In this document: in pieces, positions 25,726 to 36,070 of the stretch
How positions within the stretch are numbered: position 1 is the stretch's first letter
Layout of the letters: each line of letters begins with the position of its first letter
Assembly (NCBI RefSeq): GCF_049331405.1
Contig: NZ_CP186274.1
Coordinates: 7,130,001-7,194,000, forward strand
Length of the DNA stretch: 64,000 nucleotides
Origin: PoT sp049331405
Lineage (GTDB): Bacteria; Planctomycetota; Planctomycetia; Isosphaerales; Isosphaeraceae
Direction: 5' to 3'
Notes under the pieces: model-generated
Told to the model about the DNA's origin: nothing
The model's database searches: none
Seen by the model: only the letters and a program-made list of their open reading frames with translations
Made by a program: the position numbers and the translations under genes

Positions 25726-27200
25726 AGAAGGATCCCCGCGATGCAGGCCGAGAGGAAGTTGGCGAGCGTACCGGCCACGAGCGCCCGGAAGCCGAGACGA
25801 GCCAGGTCGGCGCGACGTTCGGGGGCCAGCGTACCGATCCCGCCAAGTTGGATGCCGATCGAGCTGAGGTTCGCGAACCCGCACAAGGCATAAGTGGCGA
25901 TCGTGAACGAGCGCGGGGTGATCTGCGATTTCAAGGTCCCGAGCTCGGTGAAGGCGATCAACTCGTTCAACACCGTCCGCGTGCCGAGCAGGCCGCCGAC
26001 CTCGGCCGCGTCGGCCCAGGGGACGCCCAGCATGTAGGCCACGGGGGCGAGGACGGTCCCCAGCAACGACTCGAGCGATTGGTGGACCTGCGCCAGGCCG
26101 AGGTTGATCAGCGAGATGATGCTGATGAACGCGATGAGCATCGCGCCGATGTTGAGCGCGAGGTGCAGCCCGTCGCGAGTCCCTCTCGAGACGGCATCGA
26201 GCAGGTTGGCGTCGGGACGTTCGTCGGTCGTGCTTACCGTGCCGAGGGTCTCGGGCCGTTCGGTCTCGGGGACCATGATCTTCGAGAGCAGGATGGTCCC
26301 GGGAGCCGTCATGATGACGGCGGTGAGGATGTGGCGGGGCTCGATCCCGGCCGCGAAGTACGCTACCATCACGCCCCCCGAGACGTGCGCCATGCCCGAG
26401 GTCATCACGGTTAGCAGTTCGGAATTCGTCAGCCTGGCGAGATAGGGGCGGATCGTCAAGGGTGCCTCGGTCTGGCCGAGGAAGAGTGAGGCCGCGATGT
26501 TCAACGACTCGGCGCCGCTGGTCCCCATGATCCGCACCATGATCCAGCCGATTCCGCGCACGACCCATTGCATGATGCCGATGTGATACAGCGAGGCAAA
26601 CAAGGCCGCCACGAAGATCACCGCGGGCAGGACGCGGAAGGCGAAGACGAACCCCGCGGGGCCGTCCGACCTCGTGAGCTGGCTGCCGAAGACGAACTCG
26701 GCCCCCTTATCGGAGCAGGCCAGTACCCTCTCCACCGCCTTGCCCGTGTGCCTCAGGACCGCCTCGCCCGCCGGGACCCGGAGGACCAGGAGCGCGAAGA
26801 TCCACTGGAGCACCAGCCCCCAGAAGACGACCCGACGCGAGACCATCTGGGGATGGCTCGACATCGCCCCGGCGATTCCAAGTATGATCAAGATTCCGAA
26901 CCCGCATCGGACTCGGTCGAAGATACGTTGCGACTGTTCGTCGTCCGGCATCCGTAGCGAGAGTTTCCGACCGCCGAGCTCGAACTCGTAGATCTCGTTG
27001 ACCTCGATCTTGTCGACCCGCTGAATCTCCACCTGCGGCTTCGGGGACTCCTCACCTTTCGCCGCGCCGGCGGCCCCCGGCTTTTTCGGATCCGCCTGAC
27101 GCTCGACGGCCGATGGCGCGGGAGTTGGTGCCGCCCCGGCGCTTGCGGGGAACCAGAGGCCCAGGAGGAGCCACAAGATGGGACGTACCGGCCGTTTCAT
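25722..27200 (-). CDS. Concentrative nucleoside transporter (NupC/CNT family) with N-terminal extension
   Basis: A 492-residue sodium- or proton-coupled nucleoside importer. The CNT core starts near residue 95 (GFGILIILGIAGAMSSHP) and shows the family signatures SLFLGQTEAPLTIRPY, GMAHVSGGVMVAYFA, GTRTVLNELIAF and YALCGFANLSSIGIQLGG. The core is about 400 residues, the normal size. In front of it are a signal-peptide-like segment (residues 1-23) and about 70 hydrophilic residues, probably periplasmic, which most bacterial NupC proteins lack. The start at 27200 has AGGAG 12 bases upstream. It lies 110 bases after the pyrimidine-nucleoside phosphorylase gene and overlaps pnp by four bases. Confidence 0.9.
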   Translation of the reverse strand: MKRPVRPILWLLLGLWFPASAGAAPTPAPSAVERQADPKKPGAAGAAKGEESPKPQVEIQRVDKIEVNEIYEFELGGRKLSLRMPDDEQSQRIFDRVRCGFGILIILGIAGAMSSHPQMVSRRVVFWGLVLQWIFALLVLRVPAGEAVLRHTGKAVERVLACSDKGAEFVFGSQLTRSDGPAGFVFAFRVLPAVIFVAALFASLYHIGIMQWVVRGIGWIMVRIMGTSGAESLNIAASLFLGQTEAPLTIRPYLARLTNSELLTVMTSGMAHVSGGVMVAYFAAGIEPRHILTAVIMTAPGTILLSKIMVPETERPETLGTVSTTDERPDANLLDAVSRGTRDGLHLALNIGAMLIAFISIISLINLGLAQVHQSLESLLGTVLAPVAYMLGVPWADAAEVGGLLGTRTVLNELIAFTELGTLKSQITPRSFTIATYALCGFANLSSIGIQLGGIGTLAPERRADLARLGFRALVAGTLANFLSACIAGILL

Positions 27201-27310
27201 CGCGTGAGGGGCTCCTAGACCTGGAGTCTCGGGGTGCGAGCGAGGGGCGCGATCGTGGAGAGGCCCGGAGAGTGTATCCACGGCCGACGGGGAATTCCCA
27301 GGGAGCCCCC

Positions 27311-28612
<1,302 letters not shown>

Positions 28613-28982
28613 GACGCGAGATCTCCCGTTGTCGAGCGGCCATCATCGTCCGGCCGCTCCGCCCAATCCCGACCCAGCCTGATCTTTACCAGGGCTGGCG
28701 AACCCTCGCCCTGAAGTTCGAACGAAAACTATCGGCCCCTGATATTACGGTAGCCTATCGAACCGGCGCTGGAAATGGAGGGGACCGGTCAGAATCATGG
28801 GTATTCAATGTGATGATTTCGTGAATCGTGCGTCGGTCCCAAGTCCACGGTCCTGATCGAGATTCATAAGCGGTCCTCCGAATCGAGTGATCATTTCATG
28901 GAGCGAGGAGACACTTGACGAGGTTAATGTGGGCCAGAGGTCATCCATCACGAGCACGACACGGTGTCTCAACGCGTGGAAT
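28613..28982. other. Upstream region of the nucleoside salvage operon
   Basis: A 370-base gap holding the operon promoter and the 3' end of the SdpI-like transcript. It is slightly more AT-rich than the genes around it. I found no clear promoter pair, repeat or RNA motif. Short ORFs here have no ribosome binding site or recognisable sequence. Confidence 0.4.
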
Positions 28983-29309
28983 TCAAAGCTTCGCGAGGAA
29001 ACGAAAGCTCAGGACGACGCTCGCCATCATGCCGCCCATCATGACCGCCAGGCAGATCCAGGTGTAGGCGAGCACATTGATGGGAAAGGGATAGAGGATG
29101 GTGCAGGTCGCGATCGTCACGACGCCGGTGACCAGGAGACATTTGCCGGCGTACGCGTTGGATTCATACCAGATCGCGCGGTCCGAGAGCGTCTTCTGGA
29201 CCCTGAAACCGTACAGAGGGTTTGGTGCAACCTTGCGCCGGATCAAGGGGATGGAGAGGGCGACCAGGAGCAGGCCCGAGGCCACGTAGAGGACCAGGAT
29301 GATCGTCAT
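28983..29309 (-). CDS. SdpI-family small membrane protein
   Basis: A 108-residue protein with three hydrophobic helices. The signature PLIRRKVAPNPLYGFRVQKT followed by AIWYESNAYAGK is that of the SdpI/YhfL family (PF13630), whose Bacillus member gives immunity to a killing peptide and signals its presence. The ATG at 29309 has GGAG seven bases upstream and starts right at the first helix. An alternative ATG at 29381 forms a TGATG junction with the upp stop and would add a 24-residue basic leader. The pairing with upp is the only context; there is no SdpC-like toxin gene nearby. Confidence 0.82.
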   Translation of the reverse strand: MTIILVLYVASGLLLVALSIPLIRRKVAPNPLYGFRVQKTLSDRAIWYESNAYAGKCLLVTGVVTIATCTILYPFPINVLAYTWICLAVMMGGMMASVVLSFRFLAKL

Positions 29310-29380
29310 GAGTTGCTCCACGCGACTCCCCTTCCGGCCAAGGATCCGGCGCAAACCAGTCGGCGTCGCGCGATGAGTCA

Positions 29381-30010
29381 TCAGTGAGACGTGGCGAATT
29401 GGCGATCGCCGGCGTCGCCGAGGCCTGGGACGATGTAGCCATGCTCGTTGAGATGGTCGTCGACGGCACCGACGTGGATCGCCACGTCGGGCATGGCGTC
29501 GCTCAGGAGCTTGATGCCCTCGGGGGCGGCGATCAGTGAGATCAGCTTGATCCGCGTGATGCCCACCTCCTTGAGGATCTGGCAGGCGTGCAGGGCCGAG
29601 CCTCCCGTGGCCAGCATCGGGTCGACGAGCAGGGCGACGCTGATTTTCGAGTTCGAGGGGAGACGGCGATAATACTCCATTGGCTTGAGCGTCTGCTCAT
29701 CTCGGTAGAGCCCGACGTGCCAGATTTCAGCGTGCGGGATGAGCTCCAGGATCCCGTCGACCATGCCGAGCCCCGCTCGAAGGATCGGCACGATGCCGAT
29801 GATCTCGGAGACCTTATTTACGGGGCAACTCGCCAGGGGGGTCATCACCTCGGCCTGGCTCGACTTCAGGTCGGCGGTCGCCTCCTGCGCCAGCATCGAG
29901 GCCAGGATGCGCACAAGCCTGCGGAATTCAGGGGGCGTCGTGCTCGCATCCCGGAGGGCGGCGGTGTGGTGCTGGACGAGGGGATGCCTGGATGGGAAGA
30001 CCAGCGACAA
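29381..30010 (-). CDS. upp: Uracil phosphoribosyltransferase
   Basis: A 209-residue enzyme that makes UMP from uracil and PRPP. The TTG start at 30010 is chosen because GAGGAG lies six bases upstream. It gives MSLVFPSRHPLVQHHTAALR, which matches the normal Upp N-terminus and length (about 208). Signature segments are IGIVPILRAGLGMVDG and the PRPP loop ALLVDPMLATGGSA. The C-terminal uracil-binding segment includes GYIVPGLGDAGDR. It salvages uracil released by the nearby pyrimidine-nucleoside phosphorylase. It lies upstream of, and possibly coupled to, the SdpI-like gene. Confidence 0.94.
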   Translation of the reverse strand: MSLVFPSRHPLVQHHTAALRDASTTPPEFRRLVRILASMLAQEATADLKSSQAEVMTPLASCPVNKVSEIIGIVPILRAGLGMVDGILELIPHAEIWHVGLYRDEQTLKPMEYYRRLPSNSKISVALLVDPMLATGGSALHACQILKEVGITRIKLISLIAAPEGIKLLSDAMPDVAIHVGAVDDHLNEHGYIVPGLGDAGDRQFATSH

Positions 30011-30285
30011 CGGAAACTCCTCTCGGGAGACGTTTGAGGAACAGACGAGCACTGTTCGGATCCAATCGCCTTATCCGTCACGACTTTACATGAGACGGGT
30101 GTCCGATATTTCACAGATCGTACCCGAACCGAGGTGGGTTCCAAGGTTCCTGATCCTGCAATTTTTGCGGAAGATAAGGAACGGAAGGAGAGCCCGTCTT
30201 GCCGACACAACTCCACTGACGTACATTGAGTTAGGCTCGAATTGGAATCGAGTCCGGTGATGGGACCCGAGGAAGGTAGGCCGCG

Positions 30286-31194
30286 ATGCCGCTCCAATTC
30301 TCCGTTCTCGCCAGCGGCTCGCAGGGGAATTCCTCCCTCGTGCAGGTCGGTGGGACCGGGACGCTGATCGACTTCGGGCTGGGCCCGCGCGCCATCGCGA
30401 AGCGACTCGAGAGCGTCGGATCTTCCTGGGAGCGAATCAGTTCAGCCTTCCTGACTCATACCCACGGCGACCACCTTTCCAACGACAGCCTCATGCGGAT
30501 GGCGAAGGGCAGGATCCCGCTCTATTGCCACGAGGGGCACATCCGGGGCCTTAGCCATCGCTCGGGCTTCCAGGCACTGGCGGAAGCCGGCCTCATCCGG
30601 CACTATGATGAGAGGCCACTACTCACCCCGACCGGCCTGCGGGTCGAGCCCGTCGAGCTCCGGCACGACGGCGGCCCGACCTACGGCTTTCGGATCGAGG
30701 CGAAGCTCAAACCCAGGACCCGGTCCGTCGCCCTCGGTTACCTCGCCGACACGGGGAGCTGGTCGAGTCAGATGGTGGATACGCTGACGGAGGTCGATCT
30801 GCTGGGCGTCGAGTTCAACCACGATGTGGAGATGCAGCTCCGGTCGCCCCGGCACCGCTCGCTGATCGCCCGCAACCTCGGCGATCGAGGGCACCTGTCG
30901 AACGAACAGGGGGCCGACTTCATCGAGGCCGTGCTCGACCGATCGGCCCGCAATTCCGTCCGACATGTGGTGCTATTACACCTGAGCCAACAATGTAACG
31001 ATCCGGATCTGGCCTTGAAGGTGGCGCGTCGGGCCGTGCGGGGCAAAGGGAGCCGCATCACGGTCCACGCGGCTCGCCAGAGTTCGCCCCACCCCAACAT
31101 CCTGCTCGAGCCCTCGCGTCGGCGGTCGGCGGTGCCGAGTCAGCCCAAGGCCACGTCCCTGCCTCTCTTCGAAGCGTTCACCCTGGGGTTCTGA
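30286..31194 (+). CDS. MBL-fold metallo-hydrolase (YycJ/WalJ-like)
   Basis: A 302-residue metallo-beta-lactamase-fold hydrolase. The N-terminus FSVLASGSQGNSSLVQVGG is the hallmark of the YycJ/WalJ group. The metal site includes LTHTHGDHLS. Later ligands are a histidine in EFNHDVEMQ and the C-terminal VVLLHLSQQCND, typical of the group. YycJ-type enzymes are proposed nucleases of DNA repair/replication, but biochemical evidence is thin and other substrates are possible. The last ~45 residues are a basic, proline-rich tail. GAGGAAGG lies upstream of the ATG. The LpxH-like gene begins four bases after its stop. Confidence 0.88.
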   Translation: MPLQFSVLASGSQGNSSLVQVGGTGTLIDFGLGPRAIAKRLESVGSSWERISSAFLTHTHGDHLSNDSLMRMAKGRIPLYCHEGHIRGLSHRSGFQALAEAGLIRHYDERPLLTPTGLRVEPVELRHDGGPTYGFRIEAKLKPRTRSVALGYLADTGSWSSQMVDTLTEVDLLGVEFNHDVEMQLRSPRHRSLIARNLGDRGHLSNEQGADFIEAVLDRSARNSVRHVVLLHLSQQCNDPDLALKVARRAVRGKGSRITVHAARQSSPHPNILLEPSRRRSAVPSQPKATSLPLFEAFTLGF

Positions 31195-31198
31195 TCTC

Positions 31199-31909
31199 GT
31201 GCCGGCGTACTTTGCCAGTGATGTCCACCTCAGACTCGACCACCCGGAGCGGGCCAGGCGTTTCGCCCGCTGGGTCGATTCGCTCGAGGGCTCGGATTCG
31301 CTCACGATCGTGGGCGACCTCTGCGACTTCTGGCTCGCCTCGCGCCAGCTCCGCGAGGCCTCGGAGCGTTGCGAGGGCCTGAAGGCCTTGCGAGACTTCC
31401 GCGCCCGAGGCGGCGACCTGACGATCCTGCCGGGCAACCACGACCACTGGCTCGGCCGCTTCTTCCACGAATCCATCGGCGCACGATATATCGAGGAGCC
31501 GTATGAGGTCGAAGTCTACGGCCTCCGCCTTCATATCTCGCACGGCCATCGCCTGGTACTAAGCCGGATCTGGAAGCGCTGGATGGAAGGGGCGTCGTTC
31601 TACTACGCCTTCAGCCACTGCCCGAGCCTCGTGGCCAACCGACTCGACCACCTACTCGAAGGGTTCAACAACCGGCGGCGAGGCGTCGACAACGAGCGGC
31701 TCCTGGCGCTCTTCCGGGGATTTGTCGCCTCGCGAGAGAACACCGACATCGTCATCTTCGGCCATGTTCATCAGACGGTCGACGAGAAGCTCGACTCCAC
31801 CCGCATGATCGTCCTCGGCGGCTGGCATGAGGGAACCAGCTACCTCAAGATCGACGAGTCTGGCGCGAACCTCATCATCGCCTCCAAGGCCGCGTCCATC
31901 CCCTGGTGA
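31199..31909 (+). CDS. UDP-2,3-diacylglucosamine diphosphatase-like metallophosphoesterase
   Basis: A 236-residue calcineurin-type phosphoesterase of the LpxH family, near the size of E. coli LpxH. The two-metal site is complete: FASDVHLRLD, VGDLCDFW, PGNHDHW, HISHGH and FGHVHQT. LpxH releases lipid X from UDP-2,3-diacylglucosamine in lipid A synthesis. The central helical insert (RIWKRWMEGASFYYAF) matches the lipid-binding lid of that family. The GTG start at 31199 lies four bases after the MBL gene stop, so the two are co-transcribed. The identity is probable, but related phosphoesterases exist; no other lipid A genes are in the window. Confidence 0.82.
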   Translation: MPAYFASDVHLRLDHPERARRFARWVDSLEGSDSLTIVGDLCDFWLASRQLREASERCEGLKALRDFRARGGDLTILPGNHDHWLGRFFHESIGARYIEEPYEVEVYGLRLHISHGHRLVLSRIWKRWMEGASFYYAFSHCPSLVANRLDHLLEGFNNRRRGVDNERLLALFRGFVASRENTDIVIFGHVHQTVDEKLDSTRMIVLGGWHEGTSYLKIDESGANLIIASKAASIPW

Positions 31910-32070
31910 TGGCGAATTCCCCCCCCCGAAAATCCCTCGCCACCACGAATCGCATCCCGGGCCAATCGCCGCCCCATACCCCGACCCGACCGATCCCCGC
32001 ACCTTCGCCGACTCCCACGGATGCAGGCCGAGTTGCCCATTATTGACCTCGAGGATTGAGAGACTGAGCC

Positions 32071-32709
32071 ATGCCGAAGTTCGACCATCACCTTCACACC
32101 AACCGGCACTCGCCTGACAGCTCGATCGATCCGCTCGACCTCATCGAGCGGGCTTATGAAATCGGCCTCGACGGGGTCGTGATCACCGAGCACGACTACC
32201 AGTGGGAAGCCGACGAACTGGCCGAGCTCGCCTCGCAGGCGAAGGGGCTCCACGTCTTCTCCGGCGCCGAGATCTCGGCGCGCGAGGGGCACTTCCTCGT
32301 CTACGGCCTCCCCTCACTCAAGGAAGCCCCGGCCGGGATCACGGTGGCTGAACTTGTCGCGGTCGTGAGGCGTCACGGGGCGGCTATCGTCGCGGCGCAT
32401 CCGTACCGCTGGGATCAGCCCTTCGGCGAAATCGTCGAAAAGGTCGGCCCGGTCTTCGACGCGATCGAGCTGGTCAGCAACAACGTGACACCCGACACAC
32501 GCGCCAGGGCCGAGGAGCTTCTACAACACAGGCCGATGGGTCGGACGGGCTCGAGCGACGGCCACGAGATCAATGCAGTCGGTTGCTACTACACGGAATT
32601 CCCCCAGCCGATCACGACGATGGCCGAGTTTGTCGCCGCCCTGCAATCGCGCCAGGGACGGCCTCGACATCGCGCCGGGGCCTGGCAAACCAGCGGCCCC
32701 GTGAGCTGA
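32071..32709 (+). CDS. PHP-domain phosphoesterase
   Basis: A 212-residue polymerase-and-histidinol-phosphatase (PHP) domain protein. Metal-binding motifs are FDHHLHTNRHS, VITEHDYQW, the glutamate in FSGAEIS, IVAAHPYRW and GSSDGHE, so all expected ligands are present. Single-domain PHP proteins hydrolyse small phosphate esters such as phosphorylated nucleotides or histidinol phosphate; the substrate here is unknown. It follows the LpxH-like gene by 161 bases on the same strand and is convergent with the rhomboid gene 49 bases away. No strong terminator is seen between them. Confidence 0.85.
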   Translation: MPKFDHHLHTNRHSPDSSIDPLDLIERAYEIGLDGVVITEHDYQWEADELAELASQAKGLHVFSGAEISAREGHFLVYGLPSLKEAPAGITVAELVAVVRRHGAAIVAAHPYRWDQPFGEIVEKVGPVFDAIELVSNNVTPDTRARAEELLQHRPMGRTGSSDGHEINAVGCYYTEFPQPITTMAEFVAALQSRQGRPRHRAGAWQTSGPVS

Positions 32710-32758
32710 GAAGACGGCTGCCCGCGAGGCTATCGGCCATCGGCAAGACCGCCCGTGC

Positions 32759-33985
32759 TCAATTCAGTTTTTGCGTGCGGGTCAGTGCCTCGATCGAGAG
32801 CCTGGCCTGCATGGCTTGCGCCACGGCCTTCTTCAAGAGGTTCGACCAGCGGTTGCGGAACTCACGCCAGGTGTCGTTCGTCACCGGGCGATCGAAGAGG
32901 TGGGCAACGAGCTCGCGGACGCGCTTGAAGTCGGCCTCGGTCGGCGGACCGGCGAGCTTGGATTTGGTCGAGTCGAGCATCTCCAGGTGCCTGGGGAGCT
33001 CGACCGCGTCGTTCCGCCCGAAGTTGGGGTCGGCGATGTTCAGGTAGGGCCAGCCCATTTTCGGCCTTCGATATGGTCCCGGGCCGTCGATTGCGCTGGA
33101 CCTCGCCTTGCCGTTGGAAACGGCCATGGCCCGCAAGCGGACGACCTGGCTGTAATAGAACTCGACCTGCGCCAGGATCCGCACGGTCTGGTCGGCGGCC
33201 TCGAGCTGTCGCTGGGCCGCGAGGATCTTGGCCTGGATGCGATCCTCGACCCGGTTATCCCGGACCTGGGCGATGCCGCTCGAGACCAGGATCAGCCCCG
33301 CAAGTATTCCCGTGACGGGGGCGACGAGGCCCTTCATGAGCCTGAGCAGCGGCTGGTGCCCGAGTCCGATGAGCGCACCCATGATCGCGCCCCCGGCGTG
33401 GCCCCAGTTGTCGATGATGGGCAGGACGACCCCGAGGAACGCGGTGAAGCCCAGGATGCCGACCATCTGGCTCCGGAGGTAGTCGCCGTTACGGGTCTTC
33501 ATGCGCCAGCCGACGACCGCCGCGAGCGCGACGAGCCCGAGGACCACCGTCGAGCCGCCCCCCGAGTGCATCATCAGGTTGAGCCCGAGGGCCCGCCGGA
33601 AGAGCGCCGAGAGGATATTGCCCCCGCCGCCGATCAGCGCGTAGATGGTCACGAAGAGCCAGGAGCCGTACCACTCCTCGACGAGGCCGCCGAGCTGATA
33701 CAGGCCGTAGAGATTCAATCCGATGTGCAATAAATTATAATGGACGAACGTGCAAGTGATGGCGCGCCAGATCTCGCCGTGGAAGAGCTCGTACGCGGTG
33801 AGGTCGCCGTAGCGATGGGCGGGGGTGAAGTTGCCGTAGAGGATCTGCTTGAACGACGGATGGGGGGTGTTGTAGAGGTAGTCGCCCAGCATGAGGACGA
33901 AGACCGCGATCCAGGCGACGCCCAGGGTCGTGCTGGCCGGGAATTCGCGGAATTCGTCGATGATGCGGCGGATGATGTTCTTCAT
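32759..33985 (-). CDS. Rhomboid-family intramembrane protease with a cytoplasmic tail
   Basis: A 408-residue protein. The first ~240 residues form a six-helix rhomboid core. His87 and Asn91 (HIGLN) match the oxyanion-side residues, Ser145 lies in SGGGSTVVLG, and His196 in NWGHAGG completes the catalytic dyad. The usual GxSG motif is GGST here, so the glycine after serine is replaced by threonine. After the last helix comes a ~165-residue soluble, mostly helical tail rich in charged residues, unlike the minimal family members. It starts three bases after the DUF1802 stop, making the third gene of a gpsA-DUF1802-rhomboid operon. Activity is likely but not certain. Confidence 0.85.
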   Translation of the reverse strand: MKNIIRRIIDEFREFPASTTLGVAWIAVFVLMLGDYLYNTPHPSFKQILYGNFTPAHRYGDLTAYELFHGEIWRAITCTFVHYNLLHIGLNLYGLYQLGGLVEEWYGSWLFVTIYALIGGGGNILSALFRRALGLNLMMHSGGGSTVVLGLVALAAVVGWRMKTRNGDYLRSQMVGILGFTAFLGVVLPIIDNWGHAGGAIMGALIGLGHQPLLRLMKGLVAPVTGILAGLILVSSGIAQVRDNRVEDRIQAKILAAQRQLEAADQTVRILAQVEFYYSQVVRLRAMAVSNGKARSSAIDGPGPYRRPKMGWPYLNIADPNFGRNDAVELPRHLEMLDSTKSKLAGPPTEADFKRVRELVAHLFDRPVTNDTWREFRNRWSNLLKKAVAQAMQARLSIEALTRTQKLN

Positions 33986-33988
33986 TCG

Positions 33989-34579
33989 TCAACGGGCAGC
34001 GGAGAGGATCGATCGGAGGTGGCTGAGCCTTGCGTCGAACTCGGCGTCCCCCAGGATCGGGATCAGGCCCTCGGCCGCGATGGGCTCCTCGAGGGGTACC
34101 CAGGTCTTGCAGCCGAGCTGCTCGGGCGTGACGGCGACCTCCACCGGCTCACGCCTGGCGAACATGCGGACGACCAGCACCCAGAGCCCCGGCTTGCGGT
34201 ACTGGAACCGCTTGAGGAGCGTCTCGGGCTTCCAGACGTGGAGCCCTTCGAGCGAGTCGAGGTCGGCCTCGCTGGCGATGTAGCCCACGTGCTTGACATC
34301 CGCGAATGACTTGATGACCACCGAGTCCGTCGGTCTGCTCTCGGCCTTGGCCTTGCGGGCGGGGGTCAGGAGCCCCTGCTCGGCCTCATGCACGTAGGTC
34401 GGATAGAGCCAGAAGCGCCGGTGCTCGGGGACGAACTCCCCCTGCTCCTCTGCGATCCCCCCCTTGCGGAGGATGAAGATCTGATTCCCGGAGTGGAGGG
34501 CCTTGCAGACCCCGGCCCACTCCTTGAAAGCGACGTCGCACGCACCCGTCTCGGGCGAATCGGCCGTGTAGGCGGTCAT
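33989..34579 (-). CDS. DUF1802 family protein
   Basis: A 196-residue cytoplasmic protein of the DUF1802 family. The family opening is visible as AFKEWAGVCKALHSGNQIFI followed by LRKGGIAE. A segment rich in basic and aromatic residues (EHRRFWLYPTYVHE) comes next. The role of the family is unknown; it resembles no enzyme whose catalytic residues I can point to. The ATG overlaps the gpsA stop by four bases (ATGA) and the stop is three bases before the rhomboid start, so all three genes are translated from one transcript. Confidence 0.85.
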   Translation of the reverse strand: MTAYTADSPETGACDVAFKEWAGVCKALHSGNQIFILRKGGIAEEQGEFVPEHRRFWLYPTYVHEAEQGLLTPARKAKAESRPTDSVVIKSFADVKHVGYIASEADLDSLEGLHVWKPETLLKRFQYRKPGLWVLVVRMFARREPVEVAVTPEQLGCKTWVPLEEPIAAEGLIPILGDAEFDARLSHLRSILSAAR

Positions 34580-35574
34580 GGGTAGGCCTCATCCTTGGGG
34601 ACCCGGACCATGAGGTCGGTCACCGCGTCCCTCGGGGGCTTGGCTTCGAAGAGGATCTTGTGGAGCTCCTCGGTGATCGGCATCTCGATCCCGAGCCGCT
34701 GGGACTGCTCGTAGACGCTCCGCGTGGTCGGGACCCCCTCGGCGACGTTCACCATCCCGGCGAGGACCTCGTCGAGCGCCTGGCCGCGGCCGACCTTCTC
34801 GCCGACGGCCCGGTTCCTGCCGAACGGGCTGAAGCAGGTGGTCACCATGTCGCCGATGCCGGCGAGCCCGTAGAAGGTCGAAGGCCTTGCGCCGTGGGCG
34901 ACGCCGAAGCGGCTGATCTCCACGAGCCCTCGGGTGAGCAATGAGGCCTTGGCGTTGTCGCCGAACTCGAGTCCGTCGCAGATCCCCGCGGCGATCCCCA
35001 GCAGGTTCTTGAGCGCCCCCGCCAACTCCACGCCGATGGCGTCGTCGTTGGAGTAGACGCGGAAGGTCTCCTGGCTCAGCGTGTCCCGGATCTTGACGCA
35101 GAGGTCGGCGTCGGGGCCGGCGACGACCACGGAGGCCGGCAGCCCCTTGGCGAGTTCCTCGGCGTGGCTCGGACCGCTGAGGATCGAGACCGCACGCGGG
35201 CCGAGGGTGGCCTCGATAATCTGGCTCGGGCGGGCGAACGTCTCGTTCTCGATCCCCTTGACGACGCTCAGCATCGGGATTCCCATCGGGATCCGCTCGG
35301 CCTGTTCGTTGAGTGTCGAGCGGAGGTAGGCCGAGGGGATCGCCACGACGATGAGATCGACCCCGCCGGTGGCGTCGCACGCGTTCGGCGTGACGATGAC
35401 GTTCTCGGGGAGGACGGCGTCGGGGAGATGTTTGGTGTTCTTCCGGCTGGCAGCGATCTCTCGCGCCTGGTCCGGATCCCGGGCCCAGAGGTGCACCGAA
35501 CGCGCCGTCCTGGCGAACAGCATGGCGAGTGCCGTCCCCATCCCACCGGCACCCAATATGGCGACCCGCTTCAT
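34576..35574 (-). CDS. gpsA: NAD(P)-dependent glycerol-3-phosphate dehydrogenase
   Basis: A 332-residue enzyme reducing dihydroxyacetone phosphate to sn-glycerol-3-phosphate for phospholipid synthesis. The Rossmann loop is VAILGAGGMGTALA. Also present are VVKGIENET, LSGPSHAEE, the active-site lysine region AGALKNLLGIAAGICDGL and GLAGIGDMVTTCFSPFGRNR. I chose ATG 35574 because the family begins with this segment and the length is then normal; earlier in-frame starts add a basic leader of no known kind. It is the first gene of the operon with DUF1802 and rhomboid, overlapping the former by four bases. Confidence 0.95.
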   Translation of the reverse strand: MKRVAILGAGGMGTALAMLFARTARSVHLWARDPDQAREIAASRKNTKHLPDAVLPENVIVTPNACDATGGVDLIVVAIPSAYLRSTLNEQAERIPMGIPMLSVVKGIENETFARPSQIIEATLGPRAVSILSGPSHAEELAKGLPASVVVAGPDADLCVKIRDTLSQETFRVYSNDDAIGVELAGALKNLLGIAAGICDGLEFGDNAKASLLTRGLVEISRFGVAHGARPSTFYGLAGIGDMVTTCFSPFGRNRAVGEKVGRGQALDEVLAGMVNVAEGVPTTRSVYEQSQRLGIEMPITEELHKILFEAKPPRDAVTDLMVRVPKDEAYP

Positions 35575-36070
35575 GACCGACCACGCACCAACGGAGCCTC
35601 GCCCGGGAGGAGACATGATGTTCGTTCGTCGCTTATTCCCCCGGGCGGTCGAAATTGAATTCTCCCGGATTCGTGCCACTGAAACCAGACCAAAGCCGGC
35701 TCAGGGGGTCAAGCGGCCCGATCGTCGCCGATCTACAGCCCGCGACCAAAGTTGCGACCAGGCAGTGGGTCCCTAATCCCCTGCCGAGACCTCGACTTGA
35801 CGGGAGTCACCGCGATGGCCCCCGGCCCGTACTTCTCGGGCTGGCGATGGTCCGTCCCGGGCCCAGGCGTAGACCGATCTGTTAAATCAGATCGTGCTTG
35901 CGGACTTTGAAGGCTCGGGTTAACCTATCGCCGAGCGCGATGTAGATGGAGAACAAGGACGTAATCCTCCTCGAGTTACCATCGTCGTTTGGGATAACGA
36001 GCGGGCAACATCTTGTCAGGGACGATCACATCGAGTAGCCGACCCGTCGGGTTGGGGAGATTTGATACGG
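35575..36070. other. Divergent intergenic region with a palindrome
   Basis: A 496-base gap between gpsA and the small paralogue pair. It becomes more AT-rich after about 35880. The only clear structure is the dyad at 35875-35894, listed separately. I see no gene or known RNA. Confidence 0.5.
35875..35894. promoter_or_regulatory. Perfect 7-base dyad, possible operator
   Basis: CGATCTG-TTAAAT-CAGATCG is a perfect inverted repeat with an AT-rich centre, 20 bases long. It lies 177 bases before the small paralogue pair and 301 bases before gpsA. It looks like a site for a dimeric regulator; a short hairpin is the alternative. No regulator is identified. Confidence 0.4.

Noticed and set aside
24883..26568. 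561-residue reading of the pnp frame
   Set aside because: The part upstream of 25725 overlaps the NupC coding sequence in another frame and is arginine/histidine-rich; the ATG at 25725 overlapping the NupC stop is the real start.
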